Positions 1 to 5,358 of a DNA stretch of 5,471 nt are shown one piece after another. Each line of letters begins with the position of its first letter. Position 1 is the stretch's first letter. The notes under the pieces were generated by a model. It did no database searches. It saw nothing but the letters and a program-made list of their open reading frames with translations, and was not told where the DNA came from. Origin of the DNA: an uncultured Ruminococcus sp. (GTDB lineage Bacteria; Bacillota; Clostridia; Oscillospirales; Acutalibacteraceae); contig CACYBZ010000219.1 of assembly GCA_902772795.1 (NCBI GenBank), positions 1 through 5,471 of the forward strand, given 5' to 3'. A program made the translations under genes and the position numbers.

Positions 1-207
1 GGGCTCCGCCCCTGAACCCCGCAAGCCTTTAAAAAGGCTTGACCGAAACTTTAAGGCGAAATCTGCTGTCGCAGATTTCGGACAACGTAAAGGAAACATT
101 CCGAACGAAGTGAGCCATAAAAGTTTTTGTCCAACTTTTTTCAAAAAGTTGGCAGGGGTCGAGGGGACGGAGTCCCCCGTGGGATTTTTAAGGGCGAAGC
201 CCTTAAA
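1..207. repeat. Cluster of short-loop hairpin repeats, intergenic
   Basis: No convincing gene lies in this stretch, but it is packed with perfect or near-perfect inverted repeats. The arms are: 1-4 with 8-11 (cut by the window edge); 22-30 with 33-41; 57-66 with 71-80 (10 bp, four-base loop); 131-140 with 143-152; 163-168 with 172-177 (three-base loop); and 187-195 with 199-207 (9 bp, loop gaa). In addition 16-20 (acccc) can pair with 155-159 (ggggt), which would enclose three of the hairpins in a larger fold. The motif style, such as ggggac-gga-gtcccc and aagggc-gaa-gccctt, resembles dispersed intergenic repeats I associate with Ruminococcus and relatives; that is memory, not a search. The cluster could be a REP-like palindromic repeat, a mosaic of several units, or a structured 3' untranslated region of the transporter operon. 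Only the hairpins themselves are certain. Confidence 0.75.
187..207 (-). other. Stem-loop immediately after the permease stop codon
   Basis: Arms 187-195 and 199-207 pair perfectly (9 bp) around a three-base loop, directly against the TAG stop codon at 208-210. On the permease transcript this would be the first structure after the coding region, so it may protect the 3' end from exonucleases or help stop transcription. No U-run follows it on the minus strand (the next bases are aatccc), so it is not a standard intrinsic terminator. Confidence 0.6.
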
Positions 208-1020
208 CTAGGGAGTGATAATATTTCTGACGGTCGTAAACAGCAGAAAGGCACAAAGATTGGCAATGACAATACTTGCTCCGACAGGTGTTCCGAACAG
301 ATAGGATACCGAAATTCCGATGAAGAAACACACAACAGAAAGTATCGCTGAAGTAACAATAACCTGTTTGAACGTTTTACAAACCTGCATGGAAGTGAGA
401 GCGGGAAAAATAATCAGACTGGAAATCAGCAGAGTTCCCATAATTCTCATGCCAAGAACCACGGTAAGTGCTGTCAGAATAGAGATAACGGTGTGATAAA
501 AATTAACATTGATGCCTGTGGCACGGGAAAAATTGTCGTCAAAGGTAACGGCGAAAATTTTATTGTAGAAAATACGCAACAGAATGATAACCACAACCGA
601 AAGAACAGTACTCAGCACCGCATCGGCATCGGACGTGGCAACAATACTGCCGAAAAGATAATTACTGATATCGGTATTCATACCGTTACTGAGTGTGGCA
701 ACAGTGATACCTATCGCCAGTGCACTGCTGGAAATCAGGGCAATAGCAGAATCCCCTTTGATTTTACTGCTTTCGCTTATCCGTAACAGCAGAAAGGCGG
801 ATACCACTACAACGGGAATGGCTATCGGCAACGGGGCAAAATTGAAAGCGGAAGCAATCGCCAACGCTCCGAATCCGACGTGGGAAAGACCGTCGCCAAT
901 CATGGAATATCTTTTCAGTACCAGACTTACCCCCAGCAGTGACGCACACAAGGAAACAGGAATACCGATAATTAATGCCCTTATCATAAAGGTGTGTTCA
1001 AACATTGACAATATATCCAT
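208..1020 (-). CDS. znuB: Metal (zinc/manganese-type) ABC transporter permease, ZnuB family
   Basis: This is the membrane-spanning subunit of an ABC importer for a transition metal, most likely zinc but possibly manganese; it forms the channel that receives metal from a solute-binding protein and is powered by the ATPase encoded upstream. The 270 residues match the usual family length (about 260-290) and are strongly hydrophobic, with about eight likely membrane segments near residues 12-34, 47-60, 64-80, 92-111, 134-151, 174-192, 195-210, 220-241 and 247-264 (some of these may pair or be re-entrant). The family hallmark after the first segment, IGDGLSHVGFGALAI (41-55), is present, as are NYLFGS (120-125) and GTPVGAS near the C-terminus. 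The ATG start has an AGAAAGGAG ribosome binding site at 1031-1039, ten bases upstream. A 36-base gap separates it from the ATPase gene, so the two are co-transcribed. The stop codon touches a hairpin repeat. Family is clear; the metal is not. Confidence 0.9.
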   Translation of the reverse strand: MDILSMFEHTFMIRALIIGIPVSLCASLLGVSLVLKRYSMIGDGLSHVGFGALAIASAFNFAPLPIAIPVVVVSAFLLLRISESSKIKGDSAIALISSSALAIGITVATLSNGMNTDISNYLFGSIVATSDADAVLSTVLSVVVIILLRIFYNKIFAVTFDDNFSRATGINVNFYHTVISILTALTVVLGMRIMGTLLISSLIIFPALTSMQVCKTFKQVIVTSAILSVVCFFIGISVSYLFGTPVGASIVIANLCAFLLFTTVRNIITP

Positions 1021-1056
1021 TGGCGGATAGCTCCTTTCTGTGTGACGATGAAAGCA

Positions 1057-1812
1057 TTATTGCTGATGAAGATGTTTAATCTGATGTTTTTCGCAGTCGT
1101 CGCAGTGACAGTTATGATAAAGAAAACGACTGCCGAGTTCACTGTGTTCGTAAGCCTTTGTCGTGCCGAAGAAGAATTCTCCGTTGACACAGAGATGAAG
1201 AATATGACTGGCATAATTTACCGCACTGATAATATCATGGGAAACCATGATGACAGTCATTTTGTCGTTCTGATTCAGATTTTTGATGATGTTGTACATC
1301 TGAGAAGTTGCCATAGGGTCAAGTCCGACAACAGGTTCATCAAGCAAAATCAGTTTTTCCGCCGAACATAACGCTCTTGCCAGCAGAACTCTTTGTTGCT
1401 GACCGCCTGAAAGTTCACGGTAACACCGTTTTTTCAGGGACGGTATACCGATTTTTTCCATATTTTCCCAGGCGATTTTCTTGTCATTTTTATTATAGAA
1501 ACCGATGAATTTTTTCTTGTTGAGTCTGCCCGAAAGCACGACCTCCCACACCGAAGCAGGAAAATCCTTCTGAATTCCCGTCTGTTGCGGAAGATAACCG
1601 ATTTCCGTCTGTTTCAGACCGTCACCGAAAACAAATTCACCGTAGCTGGGGGAAAGAAGTCCCAGTATACCTTTCATCAGCGTACTTTTTCCCGAACCGT
1701 TTTCCCCGACAATACACAGATAATCCCCGGCATTGACAGTAAAATTCAGGTCTTTGAAAACGATATTGCCGTCATAACTCATTGTTACATTGTCGCATTT
1801 CAAAATACTCAA
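1057..1812 (-). CDS. znuC: Metal ABC transporter ATP-binding protein, ZnuC family, with His/Cys-rich tail
   Basis: This is the cytoplasmic ATPase that powers the ZnuB-like permease encoded just downstream. All ABC motifs are intact in the 251-residue protein: Walker A GENGSGKST (36-44), Q-loop QQ (76-77), signature LSGGQ (134-138), Walker B LILLDEP (154-160), D-loop GLD (163-165) and the switch histidine in SHD (H192). The last 20 or so residues carry five histidines and three cysteines (H233, C235, H236, C237, C240, H243, H247, H249), a plausible metal-binding tail. I chose the TTG start at 1812 because it places the usual first beta-strand (SILKCDNVTMSYDG) at the N-terminus and follows a G-run ribosome binding site (1819-1824) by six bases. 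The reading frame continues upstream to an ATG at 1909-1911, but that would lie inside the -35 box of the promoter. Zinc is the likeliest substrate; manganese cannot be excluded. Confidence 0.9.
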   Translation of the reverse strand: MSILKCDNVTMSYDGNIVFKDLNFTVNAGDYLCIVGENGSGKSTLMKGILGLLSPSYGEFVFGDGLKQTEIGYLPQQTGIQKDFPASVWEVVLSGRLNKKKFIGFYNKNDKKIAWENMEKIGIPSLKKRCYRELSGGQQQRVLLARALCSAEKLILLDEPVVGLDPMATSQMYNIIKNLNQNDKMTVIMVSHDIISAVNYASHILHLCVNGEFFFGTTKAYEHSELGSRFLYHNCHCDDCEKHQIKHLHQQ

Positions 1813-1818
1813 CCGTAT

Positions 1819-1824
1819 CCCCCC
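1819..1824 (-). promoter_or_regulatory. G-run ribosome binding site of the ATPase gene
   Basis: A GGGGGG run on the minus strand sits six bases before a TTG codon. It is weaker than the AAAGGAGG-type sites elsewhere in the window but is the only purine-rich site between the promoter and the conserved ATPase core, so it decides the TTG start. Confidence 0.5.
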
Positions 1825-1882
1825 GTTGTTCAGAAAGAAACAAGTCCAAAATAAACGTGTCAGATTTTTTCTACAATAGGGT

Positions 1883-1911
1883 ATTATAGCAAATAAGTAA
1901 GGCACTGTCAA
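1883..1911 (-). promoter_or_regulatory. Consensus sigma-A promoter of the metal transporter operon
   Basis: On the minus strand TTGACA (1906-1911) and TATAAT (1883-1888) are separated by exactly 17 bases, a 12 of 12 match to the vegetative sigma factor consensus. Transcription would begin near 1877, giving a leader of about 65 bases before the TTG start of the ATPase. Such a strong promoter on a metal importer would be expected to need a repressor such as a Fur/Zur or DtxR-type regulator, but I could not identify a convincing operator palindrome overlapping it. Confidence 0.9.
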
Positions 1912-1913
1912 AC

Positions 1914-1940
1914 AAAAAATGCCGTTCTGACGAACAGCAT
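1914..1940 (-). terminator. Intrinsic terminator of the rRNA methyltransferase operon
   Basis: Reading on the minus strand, a nine-base-pair stem formed by 1932-1940 and 1919-1927 (one G-U wobble, four-base loop GTCA) is followed by a run of six T residues (1914-1919, the first shared with the base of the stem). It lies about 45 bases after the stop codon of the sulfhydrylase-like gene and just before the next promoter. On the plus strand the flank is A-rich, so it works leftwards only. Confidence 0.88.
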
Positions 1941-1984
1941 AAAAAAGAAAGCTTTACCAACAGACATATAGGAATTGTGTCGGA

Positions 1985-3046
1985 TTACAGGGTAAAGATG
2001 TGTCGGATATAATTTTCAGGTTCAGTACCGCACTTGATGTAGAGGGTATTTCCCTGAAAACAGACGGCTGTACAACTGTAGGTATGATAGAACTGTCGGA
2101 TATTTTTCACCGTGATGCTGTACAAAGACAAACGGATATTGTCTGCATTTTCAGGACGGAGTGTGGCTTTGAGTAACATGGCGTTACCGTTGGGAAACGT
2201 CTGTAAGCAGATGTCATCAGCATAGGACTGCATAATTTCAGCGACCGTCTTTGCATTTTCGCTGTGGACAGTCATACGGTTATCCAATGTTTTCAGCCCC
2301 TCGCAGAGCATGAAGAATTCCGCCTGATTTTCTTTGGAAAGCACAGGGGCAGATTTTCGGCATTTAAAACGCATACAGGACGTAAACGGGGCGGAGTATT
2401 TCAGAAAAGGAAAAATACGGACATATTTGTTTTTATGTGACCAGTCAAAACGGTTGATGTCAATGAGGGTGACATAGGTATTCTTACTGTTATCGACAGA
2501 AACAACGCCCGAAAATTCCATGACAATATCTGCACCGAAGTCAAAAGGGTTGACAATACAGAAAGTTGTGATAGTGTTATCAACAATCAGAGGGATATTT
2601 TGAGTATGGGCGATATCGGCACAGCGACTGACAGACGGAACATTACATTCTGTATTGGCAGCGGACAGGAAAACCGCTTTCACCCCTGTATTTACCGCCT
2701 TTTGTAAGGAATTCTCATCGGTAAATTCTATCGTTCGGATACCGTGTATTTCGGTTACGGTATCCAGCAGTTTTTTCAGCGGAGCGAAGCAGTATTTATG
2801 GACGGCTATTTTTTCATTACCGCTTGCCAGAATACTGACAAGGATATCAATGACAACTTCAGCACGATGGCTGAGTGTGTTCTGAGAATGATAGCGTCTT
2901 GCCATACGTTTCTGAAAAATATCTCTGGCAGGCTGGGAATCCCTGCTGTAGACATTTTCATTATGGTCAATACCGAATCTTTTTTTACTGTCGTCAGGCG
3001 TTGTGAAAAGAAATGCTGACGTTTCGGACTGATTATTCTTATCCAT
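1985..3046 (-). CDS. Diverged O-acetylhomoserine sulfhydrylase (MetY)-like protein, probable pseudoenzyme
   Basis: The 353-residue protein resembles the Cys/Met-metabolism PLP enzyme family, closest in pattern to O-acetylhomoserine sulfhydrylase. Recognisable remnants in order are VYSR (32-35, family YTR), IPLIVDNT (151-158, with the pyridine-binding aspartate D156), GADIV (171-175), FDW (200-202), GLKTLDNRMTVHSENA (250-265) and a C-terminal GTE (340-342). Key residues seem lost: the Schiff-base lysine of the family HSATK motif aligns without gaps to V181; the SG-x-AA phosphate loop is replaced around 58-64; and the arginine of the family RLSVG motif aligns to Y336. It is also shorter than typical members (about 420 residues). 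It is therefore probably not a PLP enzyme and may have a structural, regulatory or unknown role. The ATG at 3046 is preferred over GTG at 3055, because AAGG overlapping the rsmA stop is eight bases upstream. It lies ten bases after rsmA and is the last gene before the terminator. Alignment was from memory; family assignment is fairly sure, function is not. Confidence 0.75.
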   Translation of the reverse strand: MDKNNQSETSAFLFTTPDDSKKRFGIDHNENVYSRDSQPARDIFQKRMARRYHSQNTLSHRAEVVIDILVSILASGNEKIAVHKYCFAPLKKLLDTVTEIHGIRTIEFTDENSLQKAVNTGVKAVFLSAANTECNVPSVSRCADIAHTQNIPLIVDNTITTFCIVNPFDFGADIVMEFSGVVSVDNSKNTYVTLIDINRFDWSHKNKYVRIFPFLKYSAPFTSCMRFKCRKSAPVLSKENQAEFFMLCEGLKTLDNRMTVHSENAKTVAEIMQSYADDICLQTFPNGNAMLLKATLRPENADNIRLSLYSITVKNIRQFYHTYSCTAVCFQGNTLYIKCGTEPENYIRHIFTL

Positions 3047-3052
3047 AAAGCA

Positions 3053-3058
3053 CACCTT
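3053..3058 (-). promoter_or_regulatory. Ribosome binding site overlapping the rsmA stop codon
   Basis: AAGGTG on the minus strand overlaps the TAA stop of rsmA and its AAGG core lies eight bases from the ATG at 3046. This spacing favours that ATG over the in-frame GTG at 3053-3055, which would overlap the site itself. Confidence 0.55.
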
Positions 3059-3905
3059 AGTTAAAATAATTTGAAATCTCAGCGAACTGTTCCAGAGAGA
3101 GCTGTTCTGCCCGATAAGTTTCGGGAATGGAAAGGAAATTCAGCATAGACAGAATTTCGGCTTTTGACACACCCAGTCCTGCAGAAAGTGAGTTGGGCAG
3201 TGTTTTCCGTCTTTGGGCGAAAGCAGACTTTATCACCGTAAAGAAATGTTTTTCGTTATTGACGGTGACGGCAGGCGTATCAGGAACAGTCAGTTTTATG
3301 ACAGCGGAGTCTACTTTTGGAGCAGGCATAAAACTTCCTGCCGAAACATTGAACAGCAGTTCGGGACGGGAATAATAATTGACAGCGACTGTAATAGCAC
3401 CGCTGAGTCTTGAACCGACAGGAGAACATATCCGCTGAGCGGTTTCCTTTTGTACCATGACTGTAATGGAACGTATCGGCAGATGGTCTTCAAGAAGTTT
3501 CATAATAATGGGGGAAGTGATGTAATAGGGAAGATTGGCACAGACGACCACATCTTCACCGCTGAACTCTTCTTTAATGAGCTGATGCAAGTCAATATTG
3601 AGAATATCGGCGTTGATAACTTTCACGTTATCGAAATCCGAAAGCGTTTCCGCAAGGACGGGGAGCAGACGTTTGTCAAGTTCCACGGCGACAACTTTTC
3701 GGGAACGCAGAGCCAGTTCACGGGTAAGCACGCCTATTCCCGGGCCTATTTCAATGACACTGACATTTTTGTCACAGATACTCATTTCCGCCATTTTCGG
3801 ACAGACGGACGGATTAATCAGAAAATTCTGACCGAGTGATTTGGAAAACGAAAAGCCATGTCGGGAAAGAATTTCCTTTACAGTTCCGATATGGGAAAGT
3901 TGCAT
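3057..3905 (-). CDS. rsmA: 16S rRNA (adenine1518-N6/adenine1519-N6)-dimethyltransferase RsmA (KsgA)
   Basis: RsmA uses S-adenosylmethionine to dimethylate two adjacent adenines in the terminal hairpin loop of 16S rRNA (A1518 and A1519 in E. coli numbering), a late checkpoint of small-subunit assembly; its loss gives kasugamycin resistance in other bacteria. The 282 residues are full length. The diagnostic N-terminal SLGQNFL (23-29) is followed by the SAM-binding loop IEIGPGIGVLT (51-61), the acidic residue in VAVELD (E75), NADIL (98-102), the catalytic NLPYYIT (124-130), the FMPAPKVDSAV segment (192-202) and the C-terminal FAQRRKTLPNSL (229-240). The ATG follows AAAGG by seven or eight bases, and that site lies inside the end of the upstream methyltransferase gene, whose stop is only one base away, so translation is probably coupled. 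Nothing unusual was seen in the catalytic residues. Confidence 0.97.
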   Translation of the reverse strand: MQLSHIGTVKEILSRHGFSFSKSLGQNFLINPSVCPKMAEMSICDKNVSVIEIGPGIGVLTRELALRSRKVVAVELDKRLLPVLAETLSDFDNVKVINADILNIDLHQLIKEEFSGEDVVVCANLPYYITSPIIMKLLEDHLPIRSITVMVQKETAQRICSPVGSRLSGAITVAVNYYSRPELLFNVSAGSFMPAPKVDSAVIKLTVPDTPAVTVNNEKHFFTVIKSAFAQRRKTLPNSLSAGLGVSKAEILSMLNFLSIPETYRAEQLSLEQFAEISNYFN

Positions 3906-3906
3906 A

Positions 3907-5259
3907 TTATTTCACCTTTCTTAAACCTTTGGGATACTTGTTTTTCAGTCTGCCGTCGGAAGCTTTTCCGAAGCCAAGCGTTATGCCGTTGACACATACC
4001 GCTGTATAGCCTTTCAGTGACGGACTGACGGCAATTTCCTCACCTGACAGGAAAGCGTCCAGCAGGGGAGAATGTACATCGAAATCGACAACATTGCGGA
4101 AATCTGACAGTTTACCGCTACTGAATAAATGATGAGCAGGTTCAATACGGTTTTTCCTGACCTCACCGAACAGCACACCGCTTCGTAGAATACCACCGCC
4201 CTTGTATTCAGGAATAACGGACGGCATAATAATTATCTTGTCATTGATGACGTTAAAATCAGGATAATTTTCGTGGTTGAAAATATCGCTGTAAAGTTTT
4301 CGGAAATTATTAGTAATTGTTTTGTCACAGCGTTGACTGACAGGACGGTATTCGGGGGTATAGCCGTTTTCACCGCCGTTTTTGATAAGTCTGGCAACGA
4401 AATGACCTTCACCGCCGTCCATAGGATAGATGCGTCTGACCTGTGGCATATGACAGCCCGTTCTGCCGAAAGAAAGAGAGGAACAGTCGCACAGGGAAAA
4501 GTTCGGATTTGCCGAAAGAAATTTTTCAATGACCTGTTCATTTTCGCACAAGGAGAATGTGCAGGTACTGTAGACGAGAATACCGCCGTCTTTGAGGGCA
4601 TTTTTAGCACTGTTGAGAATCTGCAACTGACGTTCTGAACAGGAAACGGTATGTTCTTCCGACCATTCGGTAATAGCCTGACTGTCCTTACGGAACATAC
4701 CCTCACCCGAACAGGGAGCGTCAACAAGAACTTTGTCAAAATAGCCTTCCAGATACCGACACAGTACATCGGGAGAAAGCGATGAAACGACACAGTTTTT
4801 AATGCCCATTCTTTCCATGTTGGAAAGCAGTACGGTGGCACGGTTGCGGACGATTTCATTACTCCAGATAAGCCCCGTATTGTCAAGTAGCGAAGCAATC
4901 TGGGTAGACTTTCCCCCCGGGGAAGCACACAAATCAAGAATTTTTTCGCCGTGTTGCACATCAAGGACAGTCACCGCCGATGATGCGGAGGGTTCCTGCA
5001 GGTAGAAAGCTCCTGCATGGTGCAGGGGATTGTTGCCGAGTTTTTCATCGGGAGGAACATAGAAGCCCAGTGGCGAAAAAGGCGAGGGCATGAGTTCGGT
5101 ATCCAGCAGTGAACGGAGTTTTTCCGCAGAACATTTCAAAGTATTGACTCTCAGCCCTTTGAAAGGGTCTTTGTCATATTGACGGATAAAAGTATCATAG
5201 TCGTCATTGAGAAGCAGTTTCATTCTTTGGCAGAATTTTTCAGGCAGATGAGTTGTCAT
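3907..5259 (-). CDS. rsmF: RsmF-like 16S rRNA (cytosine-C5)-methyltransferase, RsmB/NOP family
   Basis: The 450-residue protein transfers a methyl group from SAM to C5 of cytosines in rRNA. The N-terminal RNA-binding part contains FKGLRVNTLK (33-42) and GAFYLQEPSAS (83-93); the Rossmann core has LDLCASPGGKST (108-119) and the acidic NE (134-135). Both cysteines of the NSUN mechanism are present: C183 in DAPCSGEGMF, which releases the product, and nucleophile C233 in STCTF. The C-terminal 150 residues or so match the PUA-like RNA-binding extension typical of RsmF/YebU rather than RsmB, including the LKGYTAVCVNG and LGFGK stretches. The exact target (C1400, C1404 or C1407 in E. coli numbering) cannot be told from sequence. 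The ATG at 5259 has AAAGGGG eight bases upstream; the open frame extends 55 codons further, but that part has an unrelated composition and crosses into the divergent promoter region. First gene of a three-gene operon. Confidence 0.93.
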   Translation of the reverse strand: MTTHLPEKFCQRMKLLLNDDYDTFIRQYDKDPFKGLRVNTLKCSAEKLRSLLDTELMPSPFSPLGFYVPPDEKLGNNPLHHAGAFYLQEPSASSAVTVLDVQHGEKILDLCASPGGKSTQIASLLDNTGLIWSNEIVRNRATVLLSNMERMGIKNCVVSSLSPDVLCRYLEGYFDKVLVDAPCSGEGMFRKDSQAITEWSEEHTVSCSERQLQILNSAKNALKDGGILVYSTCTFSLCENEQVIEKFLSANPNFSLCDCSSLSFGRTGCHMPQVRRIYPMDGGEGHFVARLIKNGGENGYTPEYRPVSQRCDKTITNNFRKLYSDIFNHENYPDFNVINDKIIIMPSVIPEYKGGGILRSGVLFGEVRKNRIEPAHHLFSSGKLSDFRNVVDFDVHSPLLDAFLSGEEIAVSPSLKGYTAVCVNGITLGFGKASDGRLKNKYPKGLRKVK

Positions 5260-5267
5260 TACAAAAA

Positions 5268-5274
5268 CCCCTTT
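5268..5274 (-). promoter_or_regulatory. Ribosome binding site of the RsmF-like gene
   Basis: AAAGGGG on the minus strand lies eight bases before the ATG at 5257-5259. It fixes the start at that ATG and argues against the in-frame upstream ATG at 5424, which would add 55 residues with no family similarity. Confidence 0.75.
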
Positions 5275-5303
5275 CAGGAAAAATTTTCCTTTGCGAAAAG
5301 CCT

Positions 5304-5333
5304 TTGTATATTTGCAGAGAAAGACATCATAAT
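5304..5333 (+). promoter_or_regulatory. Candidate promoter of the rightward small gene
   Basis: TTGTAT (5304-5309) and CATAAT (5328-5333, five of six to the -10) are 18 bases apart. The predicted start would be near 5340, leaving only a few bases before the ribosome binding site. It shares its -10 region with the leftward candidate, so the two promoters might compete. The -35 match is poor. Confidence 0.3.
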
Positions 5334-5358
5334 AAATAGTACAAAGGAGGTGTGACAC
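5329..5358 (-). promoter_or_regulatory. Candidate promoter of the rRNA methyltransferase operon
   Basis: On the minus strand GTGTCA (5353-5358, four of six matches to the -35 consensus) and TATTAT (5329-5334, five of six to the -10) are 18 bases apart. It is the best pair I found in the divergent gap, but in an AT-rich region it could be chance. It overlaps the ribosome binding site and the first bases of the rightward gene. Confidence 0.35.
5343..5352 (+). promoter_or_regulatory. Near-perfect Shine-Dalgarno sequence of the rightward gene
   Basis: AAAGGAGGTG is complementary to the 3' end of 16S rRNA over its whole length, and GGAGG ends eight bases before the ATG at 5359. It is the strongest ribosome binding site in the window and the main reason to believe the short downstream frame is a real gene. 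Confidence 0.85.

Noticed and set aside
131..152. Hairpin with T-rich arm as an intrinsic terminator
   Set aside because: The T-run is inside the stem rather than after it on either strand, so it lacks the required U-tract.
1..207. CRISPR array or insertion-sequence end
   Set aside because: The hairpins differ in sequence and are unevenly spaced, with no repeated spacer-repeat unit and no transposase or target duplication visible.
127..359. Short frames on both strands across the hairpin cluster
   Set aside because: They run through inverted repeats and overlap the real permease gene; composition is low-complexity and not protein-like.
1826..1843. Inverted repeat ttgtt...aacaa in the leader of the metal transporter operon as a metalloregulator operator
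   Set aside because: Only five bases per arm, located downstream of the promoter, and not resembling a Zur, MntR or AdcR site I know.
1813..1911. Upstream ATG start (1909-1911) for the ATPase
   Set aside because: It would begin inside the perfect -35 box, before the predicted transcription start, and adds 33 residues ahead of the conserved first strand of the ABC domain.
3450..3839. 129-codon plus-strand frame opposite rsmA
   Set aside because: Antisense to a well-conserved gene with intact motifs; no family resemblance.
4273..4638. 121-codon plus-strand frame opposite the RsmF-like gene
   Set aside because: Antisense shadow of conserved methyltransferase sequence with no recognisable motif.
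4233..4964. 243-codon frame on the minus strand inside the RsmF-like gene
   Set aside because: It is an out-of-frame shadow of a gene with all catalytic motifs; its translation shows no recognisable domain and no proper ribosome binding site was seen.
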